A stretch of DNA of 63,721 bases from Neobacillus niacini (GTDB lineage Bacteria > Bacillota > Bacilli > Bacillales > Cytobacillaceae), in contig NZ_JACWFG010000009.1 in assembly GCF_019749295.1 (NCBI RefSeq), forward strand, positions 1 to 63,721, given 5' to 3'. A model generated the notes under the pieces. It had not been told where the DNA came from. It worked only from the letters and a program-made list of their open reading frames with translations, and ran no database searches. Positions 16,417 to 25,389 of the stretch are shown here, piece by piece. Each line of letters starts with the position of its first letter. The first letter of the stretch is position 1. A program made the position numbers and the translations under genes.

Positions 16417-16791
16417 ATGAGTAAATCATTTATTGAACAACTACATTATATTAGAATTCCTGTAAAGAATTTAGAACAGTCTGCACTATGGTATAGAGAT
16501 GTATTAGGGCTTCAATTAATAACCATAACTGAGGATCCATTTGCGATTATAAAAATTAATGAGGGACCTTTTTTACTTATCTTAGTTCCTACTGAAGATG
16601 ATACATTTGCACATTTTACCATAGGTAATGTTCCAGCCTTTAGCATTGGTTTTTCAAGTCCTGAATTATCTAAATTTCATCAACACCTTATTGAAAATGG
16701 TGTTAAGGTTGAGGATATAAAAGAAGATAATGGACATGCCTATTTCCACTTTTTTGATCCAAATGGTAATAAACTTCAAGTACACTGGTAA
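16417..16791 (+). CDS. VOC-family protein (glyoxalase/bleomycin-resistance fold)
   Basis: A 124-residue vicinal-oxygen-chelate protein with two beta-alpha-beta-beta-beta modules. The first has LHYIRIPVKNLEQSALWYRD followed by LGLQLI; the second has FSIGFSSPELSKFHQHLIEN and the terminal HFFDPNGNKLQVHW strand. The usual metal ligands are a His or Gln in the first strand (His9 region) and a late Glu or His, but the exact set is not certain, so it may be an enzyme or a drug-binding protein. The start is ATG 16417 after AAAGGAGAGG. Single gene; another repeat-like hairpin follows at about 16,832-16,875. Confidence 0.85.
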   Translation: MSKSFIEQLHYIRIPVKNLEQSALWYRDVLGLQLITITEDPFAIIKINEGPFLLILVPTEDDTFAHFTIGNVPAFSIGFSSPELSKFHQHLIENGVKVEDIKEDNGHAYFHFFDPNGNKLQVHW

Positions 16792-17193
16792 GAAATATAC
16801 AAACTTAACTATGTGAAAGGTCACACTTAAAGGAACGGCTGCGTTGACCAAAGCAGGATTAACGCTTCTTTTTGTTGAATCTTATTGAAGTATTTTGATA
16901 GAGGTTAAAGACGATTATCAATTATCTTTCATCATTCATCAAACATTATTAAATGTTGGGGAGGTGAAAATCGTTTTTAAGATTTCCGCACACAAAAAGG
17001 GGTTACCGTTGTGAATAGGGATATTAAAAAATGGGTTAAAATGCAGTTTGTAAGCCAATGTGTTCATTTTGCATTTAGCTTCTGATCAAAAAGGTGTAGG
17101 CAGTGTGCTATCGAGTATATGTTATTCTTAAATGTTCATACCTTTCAGAATATACTAAAAAATAGTAGCTTGTAACGACAAGGAGTTGAGATT
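16792..17193. other. Intergenic region with a repeat-like hairpin
   Basis: At about 16,830-16,890, GGCTGCGTTGACCAAAGCAG and GATTAACGCTTCTTTTTG resemble the terminator-plus-repeat module seen elsewhere. The remainder, including a GGGGAGGTG at about 16,960 with no good frame behind it, shows no gene. Confidence 0.35.
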
Positions 17194-17862
17194 ATGAAAT
17201 TACTACTTACATCTGCAGGCATCAATAACAAAAGCATACATGACACGCTGGTTGACATGCTGGGCAAGCCAATCGCCGACTCCAGTGCCCTGTGCATCCC
17301 CACCGCGATGTACGGACACCCCTGGGTCGGTCCAGGCGTCAAAGCATGGGAGTTCATCAGCGGGAAAGAAGAGAATCCCATGGTCAGCCTGGGCTGGAAG
17401 TCCGTCGGTGTGTTGGAGCTAACAGCGCTGCCAAGCATCGACGAAGACCGCTGGGTGCCGCTGGTCCGGGAGACGGACGTCCTGCTGGTGTCGGGAGGCG
17501 ACGCCCTCTACCTGTGCCATTGGATGCGGCAATCAGGGCTGGCAGACCTCTTGCCGTCGCTGCACGCTGTCTATGTGGGAATGAGTGCTGGGAGCATGGT
17601 GATGGCCCCTAGCATCGGGGAATTCTTCGTTGGCTGGACTCCACCCAACGGTGGTGATGAAACGCTGGGACTTGTCAATTTTGCAATGTTCCCGCATTTG
17701 GATCACGAGATGCTGCCGTATAACACGATGGCTAATGCAGAGAGATGGGCCGCCGGGATGCAGGGGACGGCGTATGCAATTGATGATCAAACCGCCATCA
17801 AAGTGATCGACGGAGAGGTTGAAGTTGTCTCCGAAGGACATTGGAAACTGTTTTCGCCCTGA
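17194..17862 (+). CDS. Peptidase E-like (S51, class I amidotransferase-like) protein
   Basis: A 222-residue cytoplasmic protein of the S51 dipeptidase fold. The nucleophile serine lies in YVGMSAGSMVM (GxSAGS), the catalytic histidine is probably in MFPHLDHEM, and an acidic residue follows in YAIDDQTAI. Relatives cut Asp-X dipeptides, but the branch cannot be fixed. The first three quarters of the gene use many G- and C-ending codons (GCC, CTG, GGC), clearly richer than the AT-rich neighbours, which suggests recent transfer from a higher-GC relative. The start is ATG 17194 with AAGGAGTTGAG upstream. It has no operon partner. Confidence 0.8.
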   Translation: MKLLLTSAGINNKSIHDTLVDMLGKPIADSSALCIPTAMYGHPWVGPGVKAWEFISGKEENPMVSLGWKSVGVLELTALPSIDEDRWVPLVRETDVLLVSGGDALYLCHWMRQSGLADLLPSLHAVYVGMSAGSMVMAPSIGEFFVGWTPPNGGDETLGLVNFAMFPHLDHEMLPYNTMANAERWAAGMQGTAYAIDDQTAIKVIDGEVEVVSEGHWKLFSP

Positions 17863-18263
17863 TATTATTTTCCGCCGCTAAACATATCAAATAACGTAGG
17901 TGAGATTCTTGTAATGAAAATATGATTTCACTTGACTGGGTCTTCGCTTCAACAGATGAAGTGCTGGCCATTGCCTTGATACCTTTGGGTAGGTGTGCAC
18001 TCAATTTAAGCTTTAATGAAGTAGAAAGATATGCCTAACGGAGTCAGTCAATACTGATTCCGTTAGTTTTTTGTAAAATCACCAGCACCACTTTTGTTCC
18101 CATAAACACTCTGGATTTGTGGAGTGTGGAAACACCTGGTTTTAATATAATCTCCAAGCCTGCTATTATTGCCATTTTTTATTATCCTCTAATTGGGAAA
18201 ACTAGTTTCTCTATCATAAACTGGAAACAAACCCAGTAGGTACTGTCCTGCAGTCTTTACCTT
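17863..18263. other. Intergenic region with an unidentified 38-codon frame
   Basis: ATG 17922 opens MISLDWVFASTDEVLAI, then LIPLGRCALNLSFNEVERYA, ending at 18038. It has no ribosome site and could be the tail of a lost gene. A strong terminator follows at 18035-18072. From there to 18,263 nothing is recognised. Confidence 0.3.
18035..18072 (+). terminator. Strong intrinsic terminator
   Basis: CTAACGGAGTCAGT (18035-18048) pairs with ACTGATTCCGTTAG (18053-18066) and is followed by six T. Confidence 0.8.
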
Positions 18264-19574
18264 TTATTTTTTCACGTGGTTTTTATTTTGTTTAATCAAT
18301 TGGTGATGTAGCACCGACTCCACCAACAATACCGTTTCAAATGTCGACTTGTAATTAACTGTTTCCGTTTCTTTGTGTTCATTTTGGTAGCCTGCTGATA
18401 GATTAACAGAAGGGATGCCGTACTCCGAAAAAACCATCGCGTCACTAATGCCACCTGCAGTAATCTTCCAATCATCCATTCCAGCTAATTGGCCAGCTTT
18501 CTCAAATAACCTGCCATACTCTTCTGGACAAAACGGTACATAGTTACTCCACGATGTAACAATATCTCTATTTCCACGTCGGTCAATCACAATCGCGGCA
18601 TCCACATCTTCGATAAAATTCGCGTCAATGTCACGTGATCCAAGGCAGCCAATTTCTTCTTCCACGGTAAAAGCTACTTTCAAGGTTCCTCTAAAATTGG
18701 TCTTTTTCACTCTAGAAAGGATGACGAGAATAGCTGCAACGCCTGCTCGGTCATCGGCTCCAAGAATTCCTTCTGAGCTTCTTAGAATGAAATTTTCTTC
18801 AATAATTTCTCTTCCTTCGACAATTTCTTCAACGGTATCCAAATGAGCAGATAGCAGAACAGTGGGACCATCTCCAAGTTCCACAAACCCGAGAAGATTG
18901 CCTTTCCGGTCAATAAAGGAATGATCGATAAGAGTAGACAATTTATTTCGCAGCCTTGAACAGAATCTTTTTTCGTCGGTGCTTACACCTGGAACATTTA
19001 AGCACTCTAGTAGCAAACCTTTAAAATGATTTGCCTGAAGGTCCTTTAGAAAACTTGGATTTTTCCAAACTTGATATAGGTTTTCAGCGAATTCAAGTAA
19101 CAGTGACTGACCCTTCTTTGGGTAATATACTCGGATATTTTTGCCTTCAATTCTGATCCGTAGACTTGGCGGTATGGCAGCCTTCAATAGTTCAAGCTGC
19201 TTTCCATTCGGATAGTTTTTTAGATAAATTCTTGCCTCTCCTCTGCCATGCCCGTCACAGCTGCCATACGTATAAATACCAAGTTGGTTCATCCAGCGGA
19301 TCACTCCACGGATGTAGGGATCAAAATCAGTAAGAGGCAAATCACCAAGGACCGGATCAATTAGCATTCCTCGCCCAGGGGAATCGATGGTTTTAGCAGA
19401 TTCCTGTAGAAAGGAAATAAAATCTTCATCTGTAATGTTGTCATTGACTTCTTGAGATAATTTCCCTGTACCAATCAAAAGTTTACAAGCATTACATACT
19501 TCACCATTTAGGGATCTCATCAAATCTTCTTTTTGTAGTCCGTGTCTTGCCAATAAAATTTCTTTGTTTATCAT
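18264..19574 (-). CDS. M20/M28-like zinc metallopeptidase with N-terminal extension
   Basis: A 436-residue protein. The C-terminal half is a di-zinc peptidase: VLLSAHLDTVEE supplies His and Asp, GILGADDRAG the bridging Asp, FTVEEEIGCLGSRD the catalytic and metal Glu, AAIVIDRRG another Asp, and NEHKETETV the last His. The first 170 residues (ITDEDFISFLQESAKTIDSP, then GVIRWMNQLGIYTYGSCDGHG) form a separate domain I cannot name. The start is placed at ATG 19574, nine bases after GAGGAG; two upstream ATGs are too close to that site. It is divergent from the TPR gene at 19699, with only 124 bases between starts. The substrate, perhaps a peptide, is unknown. Confidence 0.75.
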   Translation of the reverse strand: MINKEILLARHGLQKEDLMRSLNGEVCNACKLLIGTGKLSQEVNDNITDEDFISFLQESAKTIDSPGRGMLIDPVLGDLPLTDFDPYIRGVIRWMNQLGIYTYGSCDGHGRGEARIYLKNYPNGKQLELLKAAIPPSLRIRIEGKNIRVYYPKKGQSLLLEFAENLYQVWKNPSFLKDLQANHFKGLLLECLNVPGVSTDEKRFCSRLRNKLSTLIDHSFIDRKGNLLGFVELGDGPTVLLSAHLDTVEEIVEGREIIEENFILRSSEGILGADDRAGVAAILVILSRVKKTNFRGTLKVAFTVEEEIGCLGSRDIDANFIEDVDAAIVIDRRGNRDIVTSWSNYVPFCPEEYGRLFEKAGQLAGMDDWKITAGGISDAMVFSEYGIPSVNLSAGYQNEHKETETVNYKSTFETVLLVESVLHHQLIKQNKNHVKK

Positions 19575-19698
19575 GCCCATCATCTCCTCTTTGTTTATAA
19601 TCGAAGTATAGCAAGGCAGTTGTGACTGACTGTCACAGCAAGAAAAGAAGGAGATTGACAGAGTAAAAGGGAATTTTTCATATAGAGGTGAATGGAAA

Positions 19699-20652
19699 AT
19701 GAGGGACCTTGATGATGATATCCATCCATTTATGGAAGAAAAAAGATTAAAAGAAGTACTGGGTGTGGCTAGAAAACAAAGAGATAAAACCCTTGAAAAG
19801 GAAATAACCAAGAAACTGGTGAATTTATTTGTTTCCCAGGGGGAGTATTTTAAAATGGCGGATAAGCCTGACCCGAAAATAGCAAAAAGATATTTAGAAA
19901 AAGCACTGCATATGCAGGAAGACCATCCTGTTGCAAATTATCGCCTGGGCTATCTTTATTATCAAAACAGGGAATATACGAAAGCCGTTTCCTTTTTTGA
20001 GAAAGCATTGGACGGTTCAATGGAAGAGGAATTAAATGATACCCAAAGGATGCTTGCAAACATGTTTCTCGTCAATTGCGGCATCAAGATAGCAAAAGAA
20101 GCCATTCATGAGATTAACTTTATTGAGGACAATGTCTACACTGAACTGGAAATTGAAAGAATCGAGCGGTATAAATATGAAATTCTCGTTCTTGATGAAG
20201 AAATCTTTAATAAAATGTTTTACCGGAAAATTGAAAATGGAATAGAAGAAAAGATCGGAGAATATGAATTTCTCAACTTTAAACCTGACTTAAACCAAGT
20301 ACTACTAAAAAGATCCGATCAGGGAATGGAAATTCATTTTCAAGATTACGAACCCATCTCGTTAAATCTTAAGGCTTTTTATACCTTATATGGAATAGTT
20401 ATGGCAAAAAGTTTTAGGACTTATAATGAGTTACAAGAAATAGCTTCGAATGGCTGTGGCCAAGAGGTTAGTGATGATTATATTCGTCAAATTATCCGTC
20501 GGCTTTCAAGAAACATTCCTTATTGGGGACAAATTATTGAAACGACATCCATCTTGCATCCAGAAACAAGGAGACCTATAGCAGCTATTAAGCTGGCAGA
20601 AGAGTTTTCGGCTTGTATTGTTTGTCGGGTGGAGGATTTCTTACCTGAATGA
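19699..20652 (+). CDS. TPR-repeat protein with possible C-terminal winged helix
   Basis: A 317-residue soluble protein. Residues about 60-112 form tetratricopeptide-type repeats (IAKRYLEKALHMQEDHPVAN and YRLGYLYYQNREYTKAVSFF). A middle region of alpha helices follows. The last 95 residues begin with short strands (EIHFQDYEPISLNLKAFYTL) and contain a helical DNA-binding-like part, SDDYIRQIIRRLSRNIPY, then a beta hairpin, reminiscent of an OmpR-type winged helix. I therefore suspect a regulator, but this is inference. The start is ATG 19699 after AGAGGTGAATGG. It is divergently arranged with a metallopeptidase, so the pair may form a peptide-sensing unit or share a promoter region. Confidence 0.6.
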   Translation: MRDLDDDIHPFMEEKRLKEVLGVARKQRDKTLEKEITKKLVNLFVSQGEYFKMADKPDPKIAKRYLEKALHMQEDHPVANYRLGYLYYQNREYTKAVSFFEKALDGSMEEELNDTQRMLANMFLVNCGIKIAKEAIHEINFIEDNVYTELEIERIERYKYEILVLDEEIFNKMFYRKIENGIEEKIGEYEFLNFKPDLNQVLLKRSDQGMEIHFQDYEPISLNLKAFYTLYGIVMAKSFRTYNELQEIASNGCGQEVSDDYIRQIIRRLSRNIPYWGQIIETTSILHPETRRPIAAIKLAEEFSACIVCRVEDFLPE

Positions 20653-20797
20653 TTTGGAGAGTTAGGTTATTACGAAGAAACTTAAAAGAGGTTTATAGTA
20701 TGATACGATGCCACAATTTTTAACATAAAATGTTGCGGACTGTTGATAGACTTTAGGTAATGTCTTATTTATATTTAATCATATAGGAGCTGAGGAT

Positions 20798-21238
20798 ATG
20801 ATTGGTATGAATATTCGTGTTTTGCGTAAAAAGAATAAAATGAGTCAGGAACATTTAGCGGAGAGGGTAAGCGTATCACGACAAACCGTAGCAAAGTGGG
20901 AAAACGAGGAGGCCCTGCCTGATATACATAAATGTAAATTGTTAGCTGGGATATTTCAAGTCACATTAGAACAATTATCCAGTAATATGAGTGAAGAAGA
21001 GGTAGAGCACCTGGGCCCTCAAGGGAAACAGTTCTTTGGTGTTGTGAAGGTAGGCGAGCGGGGGCAGATTGTCATCCCGAAACAGGCGAGGGACATGTAT
21101 CAAATTCAGCCTGGTGATAAGCTCGTAGTTTTAGGTGAAGATGTGACAAAAGGGATTGCAATCTTAAAAACTGATAGTTTTCTAGAGTTTGCAGATATGA
21201 TCCGCAGGGCCGAACCGACTAGGGAGGAAACAGAATGA
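20798..21238 (+). CDS. XRE helix-turn-helix fused to AbrB/SpoVT-like domain
   Basis: A 146-residue regulator with two DNA-binding modules. Residues 1-60 are a Cro/C1-type helix-turn-helix (NIRVLRKKNKMSQEHLAERV and SVSRQTVAKWENEEALPD). Residues about 80-125 are a swapped-hairpin AbrB/SpoVT/MazE domain (GVVKVGERGQIVIPKQARDM, then YQIQPGDKLVVLGED). This fusion occurs in Bacillaceae and usually acts as a local transcription regulator. Its stop codon overlaps the next start (ATGA at 21235-21238), so it is translationally coupled to the glycosyltransferase and probably controls it. The start is ATG 20798, with AGGAGC upstream. Confidence 0.85.
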   Translation: MIGMNIRVLRKKNKMSQEHLAERVSVSRQTVAKWENEEALPDIHKCKLLAGIFQVTLEQLSSNMSEEEVEHLGPQGKQFFGVVKVGERGQIVIPKQARDMYQIQPGDKLVVLGEDVTKGIAILKTDSFLEFADMIRRAEPTREETE

Positions 21239-22416
21239 GTAAAATTGTATTTTTTTCGATCCCCGCTCACGGTCATACGAATCCGACAATTCCAGTGGTA
21301 TCACAGTTAATAAGGAATGGCCATGAAGTTTGGTACTACTCCTTTAAGGAATTTCAAAAAAAAATAGAAGGTGCCGGTGCCAAATTTATTCCTTGTGATG
21401 ACTTCTTACCTCCGATATCACAACAGGAATTGAATCGAAAAGCAGGAAAAGATTTTGCTGCATTAATTGAAATGATTGGTGATACGACCATAGCGTTAGA
21501 TGAAAAGGTATGTTCAGAATTAAGAGAAATTCAGCCGGATTGCATTGTATCTGATTCCTTATGCTTTTGGGGAAAATTATTTGCCAAGAAATTAGGAATC
21601 CCGTATATCTGTTCTACAACAACCTTCGCATTCAATCAATATACAGCAAAACTGATGAAACGCAGTGTAAAAGAAATACTGAGATTAATAGTTGGAATGC
21701 CGCGAATTAACAAGAAAATAGAGCTGCTGCAATCTTATGGGTATGAAGTGGATAGTTTTCTATCGATTATTCAAAATGATAATGAAACGGATACCATTGT
21801 GTATACATCGAAAGAATTCCAGCCTATGGCAGAAACGTTTTCCGATAAATTTGCCTTTATAGGTCCTAGCATCGGGAAGTCTCATGAGGTACATGTTGAA
21901 AAAAAGAGCAGAAAGTTGATTTATATTTCATTGGGAACGGTACTTAATCAAAATAAGAATTTTTACCAAAATTGCATCCAAGCATTTGCTGACAGTCCCT
22001 ATGATATTGTGATGTCAGTTGGGGAAAAGACAGACATTGCCTCGCTTGGCACCATACCGAACAATTTTATAGTTAAAAACCATGTTGAACAGATTGCCGT
22101 ATTACAGAAGGTAGATGTATTTATTACCCATTGCGGTATGAATAGTGTCAATGAAAGCCTGTATTTTGGAGTTCCGATGGTATTATTCCCGTTACATAGC
22201 GAACAAAGGATAGTGGCTGACCGAGTTGCTGAACTTGGTGCAGGAATAAAATTAAAAGCAAACAAACCGAAATTTTTGGCAAAAGCAGTAGCTGATTTAA
22301 TAGAGCATCAAACATTTCTGGAAAATACAAAGAAACTATCTGAAGCCTTTAGGAATGCAGGTGGAGCTGAAGAAGCAGCAAAGGTTATAGTGGCGAAAAT
22401 TGAAGAGAAACACTGA
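21235..22416 (+). CDS. GT1-family (macrolide-type) glycosyltransferase
   Basis: A 393-residue GT-B fold glycosyltransferase of the macrolide/YjiC family, transferring a sugar from UDP-glucose or a similar donor onto a small acceptor such as a flavonoid, macrolide or other phenol. The N-terminal acceptor domain begins VFFSIPAHGHTNPTIPVVSQ with the catalytic-type HGH. The C-terminal donor domain shows LIYISLGTVLNQ and VFITHCGMNSVNESLYFGVP, the nucleotide-sugar signature. Partners: it overlaps the XRE-AbrB regulator by four bases and ends before a long terminator. It could serve drug or xenobiotic inactivation or secondary metabolism; the acceptor cannot be told. Confidence 0.88.
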   Translation: MSKIVFFSIPAHGHTNPTIPVVSQLIRNGHEVWYYSFKEFQKKIEGAGAKFIPCDDFLPPISQQELNRKAGKDFAALIEMIGDTTIALDEKVCSELREIQPDCIVSDSLCFWGKLFAKKLGIPYICSTTTFAFNQYTAKLMKRSVKEILRLIVGMPRINKKIELLQSYGYEVDSFLSIIQNDNETDTIVYTSKEFQPMAETFSDKFAFIGPSIGKSHEVHVEKKSRKLIYISLGTVLNQNKNFYQNCIQAFADSPYDIVMSVGEKTDIASLGTIPNNFIVKNHVEQIAVLQKVDVFITHCGMNSVNESLYFGVPMVLFPLHSEQRIVADRVAELGAGIKLKANKPKFLAKAVADLIEHQTFLENTKKLSEAFRNAGGAEEAAKVIVAKIEEKH

Positions 22417-22437
22417 CTGCTTGGAATTACTGAAAAT

Positions 22438-22487
22438 TGAAATAACCCGAAAAACCTCATTAAATAGGTTGTTTTTCGGGTTATTTA
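22438..22487 (+). terminator. Long intrinsic terminator after the glycosyltransferase
   Basis: AAATAACCCGAAAAAC and GTTTTTCGGGTTATTT form a 16-base-pair stem. It works on either strand. Confidence 0.75.
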
Positions 22488-22661
22488 CAATTTGAACATG
22501 ATTTTTCTTCTACTAGAATTCTTACATAAAAGTTAAGTAATAGACTAGAAAGCAAAATAGGTAAAGATGGGTGATAACCAGTGAGATAAAACTTTACAGT
22601 ATGAAAATGTTTAAAACATTGAAAGTTGTGGTAAACATCCAATGAGATAGGAGATGATCGA

Positions 22662-23009
22662 ATGGATGGACAAAAACAAAGTTATTATATCAATATTCAA
22701 TCGAATGAAATTTTCAGAAGACCTCATGAGGGAGAGTGGAATTTTAAAATTGAAGCGACAGAATCGCAAGTATATGTCCTGGAACGACTTTTTGATAAAA
22801 ATGATGAAACAGATTGGGAAAGTTATTTTCGATCACACATTCCATATCTTGAGTATCATCATCAGCCTCAAAATAGGGAATATGATCAGCGAATAATTTT
22901 GATTTATACGATGCTCTTTTACTTAGGTGATGATAAAACCCGTGCACATATTAGAGAAATGGGAATTCTAAACGAGGATCGTGCAACTATTCAGCATAAA
23001 AGCTTTTAA
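22662..23009 (+). CDS. Hypothetical protein
   Basis: A 115-residue acidic, soluble protein that I do not recognise. It begins MDGQKQSYYINIQSNEIFRR and has GEWNFKIEATESQVYVLERL, a central YRSHIPYLEYHH-like region (FRSHIPYLEYHHQPQNREYD) and a helical RIILIYTMLFYLGDDKTRAH stretch. The start ATG 22662 has AGGAG eight bases upstream, and the frame shows clear codon bias, so it is a real gene. A shorter frame in another register (22654-22896) overlaps it and is not real. It has no obvious partner. Confidence 0.6.
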   Translation: MDGQKQSYYINIQSNEIFRRPHEGEWNFKIEATESQVYVLERLFDKNDETDWESYFRSHIPYLEYHHQPQNREYDQRIILIYTMLFYLGDDKTRAHIREMGILNEDRATIQHKSF

Positions 23010-23607
23010 TCTTAATGACATCTGGCGGTACAATATTAAACCGCTAAATGGTGAATTATTTACAAAAGGGGTAAATGCGGTCAGTCCCATTCCTTGGTAA
23101 ACAGGCTGCATTTTTTTGAACAGGCTCTGTTTAAACTGAATGTTGATTCACTGTGTTTGGAAAATAAGCGGAGAATTTCCGTTTAAATTGGGAAATACCC
23201 ATATTTCCTTAAAAATAGTCGGAGTTTTTCCGCTTATTGTTTGTAAATCCTTGTAATTTGTCTTATTTAAGGCAGCTAAGCGGAATATCTCCGTTTATAT
23301 CTGCTCTTAAGGTTGCTCTATAAACAATAGCCGGAAATTCTCCGCCTATAAATTCTCAACCCTACAAGAAAATCTAAAATGAATAATAACAGAGCCTTTG
23401 AATAAAAAGCTTTGGTTGAAGACTTAACTCTTCTGTGAAAAAGGGTTGGTCCAGCAAACAGTCTTCATTCCCTTGATACTAACCTGTAGTGCCAGGCACT
23501 ATTAAATACGTTCAAATAAACTCTCTCCCTTTTTTGAGCTAGTTTTCTATTTTTTTCCTAACTTTTGTGTAAAATAGAATGGAAACTAATAAAGAATAGG
23601 TGAGAAC
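23010..23607. repeat. Intergenic array of GCGGA/TCCGC palindromes
   Basis: Four related palindromic units lie at about 23163-23189, 23214-23239, 23275-23300 and 23326-23352. Each has the form AATAAGCGGA, five variable bases, then TCCGCTTATT with some changes (for example GCGGAGAATTTCCGTTT, GTCGGAGTTTTTCCGCTT, GCGGAATATCTCCGTTT, GCCGGAAATTCTCCGCC). Spacing is about 50-60 bases. An unrelated small hairpin GGAAATACCCATATTTCC lies between units one and two. The rest of the stretch, to 23,607, holds no gene; GTGCCAGGCACT at about 23,490 is another small palindrome. Confidence 0.65.
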
Positions 23608-24969
23608 ATGAGTCAATTATCCGAATTTGTATCCAAGCAGCATCAGCAAAATGTTGAAGAGTTAAAAGAATTACTTCGTATTCCAAGCATTAGTTCCTTA
23701 TCGGAACATAAAGAGGACATCCAAAAAGCAGCTTCCTGGATCGCCAATAAGTTAGAAAGCATTGGAATGGAGCACGTAGAAATCGTACAAACAAAAGGTC
23801 ATCCGATTATTTATGCAGACTGGCTTCATCAGGAAAATGCCCCGACGGTATTAGTATACGGTCATTATGACGTACAGCCTGTTGACCCGATTCACTTATG
23901 GGAAACACCGCCGTTTGAACCAGACATCCGTGATGAAAAAATCTATGCCAGAGGTGCCACAGACGACAAAGGACAGACATTCCTACATATAAAAGCTGTC
24001 GAATCACTACTGAAACTAGAAAATAAATTACCGGTAAACCTTAAATTTTGTATCGAAGGGGAAGAAGAAATCGGAAGTCCCAATCTTCCACAGTTTTTAT
24101 CAGAAAATAAAGAAAAACTAGCCTGTGATGTGGTGATCATATCCGATTCTGATATGTGGGATCGAGGAATTCCTGCGATTACATATTCATTAAGAGGTCT
24201 TGCGGCTCTCGAGGTTTCACTTAAAACCGCGAATACCGATTTGCATTCCGGCATGTTCGGCGGTGGAGTTCAGAACGCTAACCATTTATTAGTGAAGCTG
24301 CTATCTACTCTTCATGATGAAAATGGTAAGGTAAACGTTGAAGGATTCTACGATGATGTTTTAGAATTAACAGAATTTGAGAAGGGACAGATTAAAGCAC
24401 TAGGTTTTGATGAAGAAAAGCTAAAGAAACAATTAGGCTTAACAGAATTAACGGGTGGGGAAAATAATTACCCATATCCTGAGAAAATCAACTCGCGGCC
24501 AACACTAGAATTAAACGGCATATGGGGCGGATTTCAGGGGGAAGGTACTAAAACGGTCATTCCGAACGAGGCACATGCCAAAATCACCTGCCGTCTAGTC
24601 AATAATCAAAATCCAGAAAAAATCCAGCTCTTAATCAAAAAACATTTAGAAGAAAAAGCACCAAAAGGATGCTCAGTAAAAGTGACACTTCAAGATACAG
24701 GTAATCCATTCTTAACACCAATCGATGATCCAATGATTCAAAAAGCGGCTGAAGCCTATGAGCAGGTTTATGGAAAGGCACCTGTTTATAAAAGAGAAGG
24801 AGGTTCGATTCCGATTGTATCGGATTTCAACCATACACTAAATACCCCTGTTGTCTTAATGGGATTCGGGTTGCCGGATGAAAATCTCCATGCTCCGAAT
24901 GAACATTTTAACTTAGAAAACTTTGATAAAGGGATTTTAACCATCTGTGCCTTTTTAGAATTGATCTGA
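23608..24969 (+). CDS. M20-family dipeptidase
   Basis: A 453-residue di-zinc exopeptidase. Metal ligands are seen in VLVYGHYDVQPVD (His86, Asp88), ARGATDDKGQTF (Asp119/120), FCIEGEEEIGSPNL (Glu pair), VIISDSDMWD (Asp) and a C-terminal NEHFNLENF (His). A lid/dimerisation domain lies between about 210 and 330, with LHSGMFGGGVQNA at its edge, typical of the dipeptidase branch. It probably hydrolyses dipeptides in the cytoplasm for nitrogen supply. The start is ATG 23608 with AATAGGTGAG upstream. It is followed by a terminator with arms AGGGAT and ATCCCT. Confidence 0.9.
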   Translation: MSQLSEFVSKQHQQNVEELKELLRIPSISSLSEHKEDIQKAASWIANKLESIGMEHVEIVQTKGHPIIYADWLHQENAPTVLVYGHYDVQPVDPIHLWETPPFEPDIRDEKIYARGATDDKGQTFLHIKAVESLLKLENKLPVNLKFCIEGEEEIGSPNLPQFLSENKEKLACDVVIISDSDMWDRGIPAITYSLRGLAALEVSLKTANTDLHSGMFGGGVQNANHLLVKLLSTLHDENGKVNVEGFYDDVLELTEFEKGQIKALGFDEEKLKKQLGLTELTGGENNYPYPEKINSRPTLELNGIWGGFQGEGTKTVIPNEAHAKITCRLVNNQNPEKIQLLIKKHLEEKAPKGCSVKVTLQDTGNPFLTPIDDPMIQKAAEAYEQVYGKAPVYKREGGSIPIVSDFNHTLNTPVVLMGFGLPDENLHAPNEHFNLENFDKGILTICAFLELI

Positions 24970-24982
24970 TAAAAGTAGCAAA

Positions 24983-25008
24983 GGAGGGATAGCATCCCTC
25001 TTTTTTGC
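24983..25008 (+). terminator. Terminator after the dipeptidase
   Basis: GAGGGAT and ATCCCTC arms with an AGC loop, followed by six T. Confidence 0.75.
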
Positions 25009-25389
25009 TGTGAACCGTGGGGACACTTCCGATGGCTTTTGTCTCTCCGGATGATATGGTAGGTAAGCTATCAGTTATAGGAGTAGTCCTGAACAAGGAT
25101 TTGAAAACGATTTAGGTGAAAAGAATCGTGAGGACTGTCCCTAAGGCAGATAGGTAGATGAAAGCACCATCAAAATAGTGATGGTGCTTTTATCTATTTT
25201 TGACAAATCAAGATAAAGAATTTCTTATCAGAAATCCTCTTCTTTTATATTAAGCAGGAGAATTTGCCTGATTGAAGAAGTTATTTAATAGTTAAAAAGA
25301 AGGAATTGGATACTATGAAAAAGCAACCTGATAATGGAGTAAAATTAATATAGTAAAAACAGGTATCTGGCAAGAGTTCATTACAGAGC
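25009..25389. other. Intergenic region with a strong second hairpin
   Basis: GGGGACACTTCC and GGACTGTCCCTAAG segments near 25,018 and 25,130 recall common Bacillus intergenic repeats. AAAGCACCATCA (25161-25172) pairs with TGATGGTGCTTT (25179-25190), a strong terminator-like hairpin. A decayed start MKKQPDNGVKLI follows AAGGAATTGG near 25,315 and stops after 12 codons. Confidence 0.5.

Noticed and set aside
17292..17612. 106-residue plus-strand frame inside the peptidase E gene
   Set aside because: An out-of-frame reading made possible by the high GC content; no own start signal.
23163..23352. Possible CRISPR array
   Set aside because: The repeats are short palindromes with variable spacing and no cas genes; spacers are not of uniform length.
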